DNA from: Engraulis encrasicolus
Taxonomy: Eukaryota; Chordata; Actinopteri; Clupeiformes; Engraulidae
Assembly (NCBI RefSeq): GCF_034702125.1
Contig: NC_085871.1
Location: forward strand, 28,711,076-28,775,075
Direction of reading: 5' to 3'
Length of the DNA: 64,000 nt
Notes under the pieces: generated by a model
Seen by the model: only the letters and a program-made list of their open reading frames with translations
Databases searched by the model: none
What the model was told of the DNA's origin: nothing
Made by a program: the position numbers and the translations under genes
Part shown: piece by piece, positions 59,038 to 64,000 of the stretch
Numbering within the stretch: the first letter of the stretch is position 1
Layout: each line of letters starts with the position of its first letter

Positions 59038-62000
59038 TCAGTACTTTGCACAGTAGAGGAACCTGAAGCGGCGATCCCTATAATAGGTAAAGGAAAAGTC
59101 AGAAAAGCCCTTAATGTGATATCAGCATATAGAATATACCAAGAATTTAAGCAAGTTAAGCAAGCTGATTGATTGACATTTGTTGTGCATTTGTATCAAT
59201 ACCTTAGCACTTAGTGAACATGCTAAGAAATATTAAATGTTATCAAGGAAGAGTATGGGACACTTACTGGGGAGAGTTGTGGTGGATGGAGTAGACTCCG
59301 GCCAGGTAGTTGTAGTTGGGCACATACCAGTTGAAGTACTCCTCATAGTAGTTCACCCAGGGGGTCCAACGGCAGCTGTGGTGGTAATGGCCAGGGGCTC
59401 TGCAACACCTGATGTAGAACCTGACACAAAATGGAGGACAAATCATTAGGCCCATAAGAAGAATCACTCTAATGCTTATCCTGGTCTGAAGTATGCCGTT
59501 TTTTCAACTTTATGATCACCCTCAGTTACTTTTCAGGAGCATGAAACACTAAGTGTACTCGTTGATTATATCTGAATTCGAGAAATAGAAATGTGTTGAA
59601 AATCCTATGAAGTTGGTTATATTCACACACTGACAGTATATGATTGAAGTTACCTGCGGTCCTGGTAGGTGTTACTGTGGTAACTGGCTACTCCAGACAT
59701 GACGTAGTTGGAAGGGCAGGTGTAGGAGAGAACACCATTAAAGCTGTTCACATAACCACTGCCAGTGCACGTGGGGGTGGAGCTGAATGTGGATTTGCAG
59801 CTGAAGCTGAACCGACGATCTTCATAGGTATTACTATGGTAGCTGGAGTTGGAGAAAGGGAAAATAAACCACATTTTAGACAAACCATTGTAACTAACTG
59901 AAGATACTGAAGAGATAAGGCTCAACAAAGAGGCAGTTTGAACCTGTAAACCACAATTTAAAAGCCTGAAAAGAGTTCATCTCTAACCTGGAAATCCTAG
60001 AGATGGTTTGGGTGGATGGACAGACAGCGTAGAAGTAACCGTTGAAGGAGTTTACATATCTCTTGGATCTCTTGGCCGATGATCCATCTGAAATCATGAC
60101 AGGCTTGCATTAGGACTTGAATTCCCTTTAAAATCCCATTTTAATGACATGTATAATCCGAGAGGGTGGCCGACTTACCTGTGTCATTTGACAGAGCAGG
60201 GACTTCCAGGTCATCCAGCGCTTCATTAGCAAAGCTTTTTGATTCCTCTGTTTAGAAAACCAGAAATACATTAAACATTTCTTGTAAAACATGTACTGAA
60301 GTAATTCAAATTCAGAATCTTGCCAGTATGTGAAGAATATAAGGTAGTTCTGACCATATGTGGGTCGTTTTGCCAGGTCTTCAATCATGCGCTCAACCTC
60401 TGCCAGGTCTCCCTCATCCTCTTCTCCAGAGCTGGAGTCCACTGCCTTGCACATGATGCCTGAACAAAAGTAATGTAAATGAAGTTTCAAAGCAATATTA
60501 CTTTGTAAATTTGAATATAAAATGTGGTTGATAACATAATCTTTTTAATGGACAACCAGACCAATGCTGGACTTACAGTGAGTCCAATATGTATTTGATC
60601 CCTTGCTGATTTTGTTGGTTTGCCTACTAACAAAGACATGATCAGTCAATAAATGTTATGATAATATGTATTCTAATATGGAAAGACAGAATATCAAAAA
60701 GAAAATCCAGAAATTAACTTAAGAGAATATATATTAATTTATTTCCATTTCATCGAGCAAAATAAGTATTTGATCCCCTGCCAACTGATAACAGTTCCGG
60801 GCCCACAGACAAAGATGGGCACTTCCGATCAACTTGTCATCTGAATTAAAGACACCTGTACATACTAACATGCATAAAAGACACATTGAATCAGCAGAAT
60901 CAGTCCATAGTATGAGTGAATCAGTCACACTCCAACCTCACCAGCATGGGAAACACCAAAGAGCGGTCAAATGATATCAGGGACAAGATTTTAAACCTGA
61001 ACAAAGATGAAATGGGCTGCAAAGCCAGAAGAAAGAGACTGGGTATTAATGACCCAACTGTTGATGAATTTCTTCCAAAATGTGAGGAATACAAAATGAC
61101 TATCCATCAGCCTGTCTGGGGTTCTATACAAGATTTGACCTTTTGTAGGGATTTGATAATCATGAGAACAGAAAGAAAGCACCCTAGACCTGTACGGGAT
61201 GAACTAGGCAATGATATCAAAGCTACTGGGACCAAAATCACTGAGAAAACTACTGGTAGCACTCAATGCCACAGAGGTTTAAAATCCTGTAGTGCCCACA
61301 TGGTACCTCTACTTCAGAAGGAACTTATGCAGTCCCACCTGAGGTTTGCCAACGGGCATCAGACTGGTTTAGGATATGATAAGGAGGTGCTGTAGTGAGA
61401 TGAAACCAAAATCAAGCTGTTTGGCATTAACACAATTCAATGTGTTTTGAGAAAGAGAACTGCTGTCTATGATCCCAAGAACACCCTCCTCACCATCATG
61501 CATGAAAGTGGTATCATTATGGTTTGAGGGTGTTTGTCTGGCCAAGGCACAGGACAACTTCACATCATCAACGAATGGATGGAGGGAGACATGTAATGTG
61601 CAATCCTGAGTGCAAACGTCCTTCCCTCCTCCACTACACTGAAGGTGGGCCATTTTTGGATCTCCCAACATGACAATAATACACAACATACAGTCAAAGC
61701 AACGAAGGAGTGGCTCAATAAGAAGCATATTAAAGTAGTGAAGTGGCCTTGACAGTCTCCAAATATTAACCCTATAGTAATTCTATGGAGGGAACTGAAC
61801 CTCCCATTTGCCGAGCTACAGCCACAAACTATTAATGTTTTAGAGATACTCTGCAAAAGAAAAATGGCCAAAAATCTTTTCTACTATATGCACAAACATT
61901 GTCATCAACTAAAAGAAGCATCTGACCTCAGTGCTAGACAACTAGGGCTTTGCCACAAAGCACTTTATCTTCTTTAGCTACAGGGGTCAAATACTTATTA

Positions 62001-62238
62001 GCCTAAATTAAATACAAATAAATTAAAATATATTATTTTAAGCTATTTTCTGGAATTTCTTTTTGATATTTTGTCTCTTCATGTTTGAATACATATTATC
62101 ATAAATTTATAGACTGATCATGTCTTTATTAGTGGGCAAACCGTCAAAATCAGCAAGGGATCAAATACATATTGGACTCACTGTACCTCCAACATAAAGG
62201 AGAAGCAGAAGAGAGCAGACTGTCTTCAGCGTCTTCAT
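59038..62238 (-). CDS. Secreted dermatopontin-family protein, copy B, exon 1 donor hit by transposon
   Basis: Tandem duplicate of the gene at 53710-55338. Exons: 62187-62238, 60355-60459, 60179-60247, 59988-60087, 59654-59842, 59268-59420, 59038-59077, identical in length and phase to copy A, again 235 residues. I noticed only two replacements (Thr to Ser near residue 72; Ile to Val in YFYAxCPS), so the copy is young or under constraint. A Tc1-type element (60576-62183) sits in intron 1 right at the exon 1 donor: the GT survives, but the donor changes from GTAAGT to GTACAG. A GTGAGT supplied by the element lies 5 bases downstream and would shift the frame. The coding potential is otherwise intact; whether the mRNA is still spliced correctly cannot be told from sequence. 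Confidence 0.86.
60576..62183 (+). mobile_element. Tc1/mariner-type transposon in the intron 1 donor of copy B
   Basis: 1608 bp, bounded by TA on both sides (60574-60575 and 62184-62185) with inverted ends CAGTGAGTCCAATATG. Removing it with one TA restores the sequence seen in copy A. The element is absent from copy A, so it inserted after the duplication. Orientation is taken from the transposase remnant, opposite to the host gene. Confidence 0.95.
60946..61978 (+). pseudogene. Tc1-type transposase, inactivated
   Basis: Begins [20 protein letters not shown], the paired-type DNA-binding start of Tc1 transposases, and keeps [20 protein letters not shown]. It breaks at a stop after residue 149. 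Further recognisable pieces follow in other frames ([10 protein letters not shown] near 61402; a block resembling the PKHT/EWL region near 61665-61740). The first catalytic Asp is lost at the frameshift. Not functional. Confidence 0.88.
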
Positions 62239-62390
62239 GGTGAAGCAATACAGCTGCTGTTGCCAGAGGATGCTGTTGCCAAGCAATACAACTGTTGCCA
62301 GATAATAGAGATGCTACCAGCAGCTTTGCTGTCAAGTGACCCAAGTTGCAGCTTTGGGAGACTTCTGTCTGTGGAGTCCACAGGTGCCGC

Positions 62391-62397
62391 TTTTATA
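62391..62397 (-). promoter_or_regulatory. TATA box of copy B
   Basis: TATAAAA in coding sense, conserved with copy A. The CACGTG E-box (62429-62434) is also conserved. The promoter is therefore intact despite the transposon in intron 1. Confidence 0.6.
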
Positions 62398-64000
62398 CCT
62401 TAGAGTGTTGTGTCTCGCGTGACCTGGCCACGTGTCAATCACTAAACCTGACAGCATGTCTCTCGTCATCAGAGGAACCTGTTGGTTGGGTACATGGGTG
62501 GTTGGATTGGTCTGTTATGGGAAATGGGTCCTTATTAACATGTAAAGAATCTACAATGGCAGTTAGAAATACAGTGCATCTGAATATGTTTAACTGGAAG
62601 GAATGCCACCATGCAGGGGAACTTACAGTAAATGTGGAGCAGAGCTCTTCATGTGAAGCCTCCTGGCCCTCTGGCATCTAAAGGTTATTTATGGATTACT
62701 AGTCATAGGCTAGTCCTCTCACCTTACTTCAAATATGTAAAAAATTGCACTGTGCATGGACCATTAAATATACATTTATGTGCAATATTGCGAGGCTAAT
62801 TTATGGAATGTAGTATTTCACAAGTAGTATTTCACATGAAATATAGATGCCCTAATAATAAGTTAATGAACTGAGTAGTTTGTGAGTGTATGAAAAAGGA
62901 CATCATTTGAAATAGGACATCAACGTGACTTTTCAAGTGAACTTCTATTATTGTTTGGGATTAACTTTATCACAGTAAGATCTTGTGAAAAAGAGCTCAA
63001 AGCCCTGTCAAGGTCCCCTGAATACAGAATGATTATGATGATGAACACACCGCCCCCCATAGAGCAGAAGAAAGCTTCTAGCCTACCGTCTACGTCTACA
63101 CTTGACTTGGCGACAACTCCCTGCCTCTGTCCATGGTGCTGACGTGTCCCTCATCACCCTTCAAATGTGTGTCAGTGGAACAGGTACACCTGTCTTTAGT
63201 GCACGCCCTTTCTCAGCAAGAATTACTGTCACCATTCCACAAGCACTAGTAAAGTGTAAACAGTGACAGGAATAGACAAAGTGAAAGTTATTCACGTGCA
63301 GAAGATAATGCCATTCAACAGATTCTTCCCATGCAGGGTCCATAACAGACTAGACCAGTTGATCACCTTCAAAGCCTTTGTCAGCTGAGTGATTGACAGC
63401 TGCAAGATCCAATCAGTAAAGGTTATCCTGCATTTTTGTGGAAGGCCACATTCCTGAATTTCTAATGAGTTACAGGAAAGGAGACAAAACACCGTTGACA
63501 GAGAAGTATATTTTTCTTGACAGTGTGTGTGATGTGTGTGTGTGTGCTTGTATCTGTGTGCATGTGTGTGTGTGTGTCTGTGTTTGTTTTTGCGTGTGTG
63601 CATGTTTGTAATGGGGCACAATAATTACCACTTTGTAATGATGCAGTAAATAACTCTGACAAGAGTTTCTCTTTCTTGAAGGATTAAATTCATTCCACAA
63701 CATCTTTCACTGCCAACACATTTCTAGTTCCTGTAAGAACCCAGAACCTGTTTGGCAACATCTCTGTTGAGCACGAGACTTTGATTGGCAGCTTACACTG
63801 ACAAGCTATGTAGGCCACAAGTGTTAAAGTTATTTTACATGTGTTTACTGTAACTGATACTCATCTCAAAGGCAAATTCCTCACACTTAACCGTTCCAGA
63901 AATAGAATGCAGATGTAAACAATCAATGCGGCCTTAAGCAATTCTGGTGCCTTTGCATTATATATTGCGGGGGTTCCCAACCTTTGTGGATCTGAGGGCT

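Larger units (their letters stand above)
58790..64000. repeat. Tandem segmental duplication, unit B (runs off window)
   Basis: Second copy of the unit at 53465-57070, enlarged by a 1608-bp Tc1-type insertion and by about 155 bases (about 63560-63710) absent from unit A. The match continues to the last base of the window, so the right boundary is unknown. No gene other than copy B was seen in 62240-64000. Confidence 0.85.

Overview
The window looks like euchromatic DNA from a ray-finned (teleost) fish. The evidence is a vertebrate plexin gene split into many short exons with GT-AG introns, very long (CA)n and (GA)n microsatellites, and many families typical of teleosts: hAT and Tc1 DNA transposons, MITEs, a tRNA-derived SINE and a LINE of L2/CR1/Rex type. 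Species cannot be assigned from the sequence. One base is an N (20446).

Bases 1 to about 49,500 hold most of one minus-strand gene, a plexin C1 orthologue (plxnc1). I traced 23 coding exons from the start codon at 49151 down to the first ubiquitin-like-domain exon ending at 1593. Every junction keeps frame and gives 1173 codons: signal peptide, Sema, PSI, three IPT repeats, transmembrane helix, juxtamembrane helix, first half of the RasGAP domain with the LLRRTES arginine motif, and the start of the Rho-binding domain. The last exons (about 390 residues by comparison with human PLXNC1) lie left of base 1. The introns are filled by microsatellites, at least eight DNA-transposon families, SINEs and one LINE.

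Bases 49,500 to 53,450 are intergenic. They contain the 3' part of a C1q-domain reading frame on the plus strand (50855-51273), cut by a short transposon, and a 34-bp-arm hairpin.

Bases 53,465 to 64,000 hold a tandem duplication. Each copy carries a seven-exon minus-strand gene for a 235-residue secreted dermatopontin-family protein (copy A 53710-55338, copy B 59038-62238). The predicted proteins differ at only two positions that I noticed. Copy B has a 1608-bp Tc1-type transposon inserted exactly at the TA of its exon 1 splice donor. The upstream flanks are also duplicated, and copy B runs off the right edge.

Plexin C1 is a semaphorin receptor in the plasma membrane. The dermatopontin-like proteins are extracellular. 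Nothing in the sequence ties the two loci functionally. I found no wholly new system. The most interesting signals are the transposon in the splice donor, exons whose splice signals are embedded in long TG repeats, a tandemly copied splice acceptor, a three-level nest of hAT transposons, a nearly perfect 341-bp-arm palindrome beside an exon, and a mobile element carrying perfect DR1 nuclear-receptor motifs.
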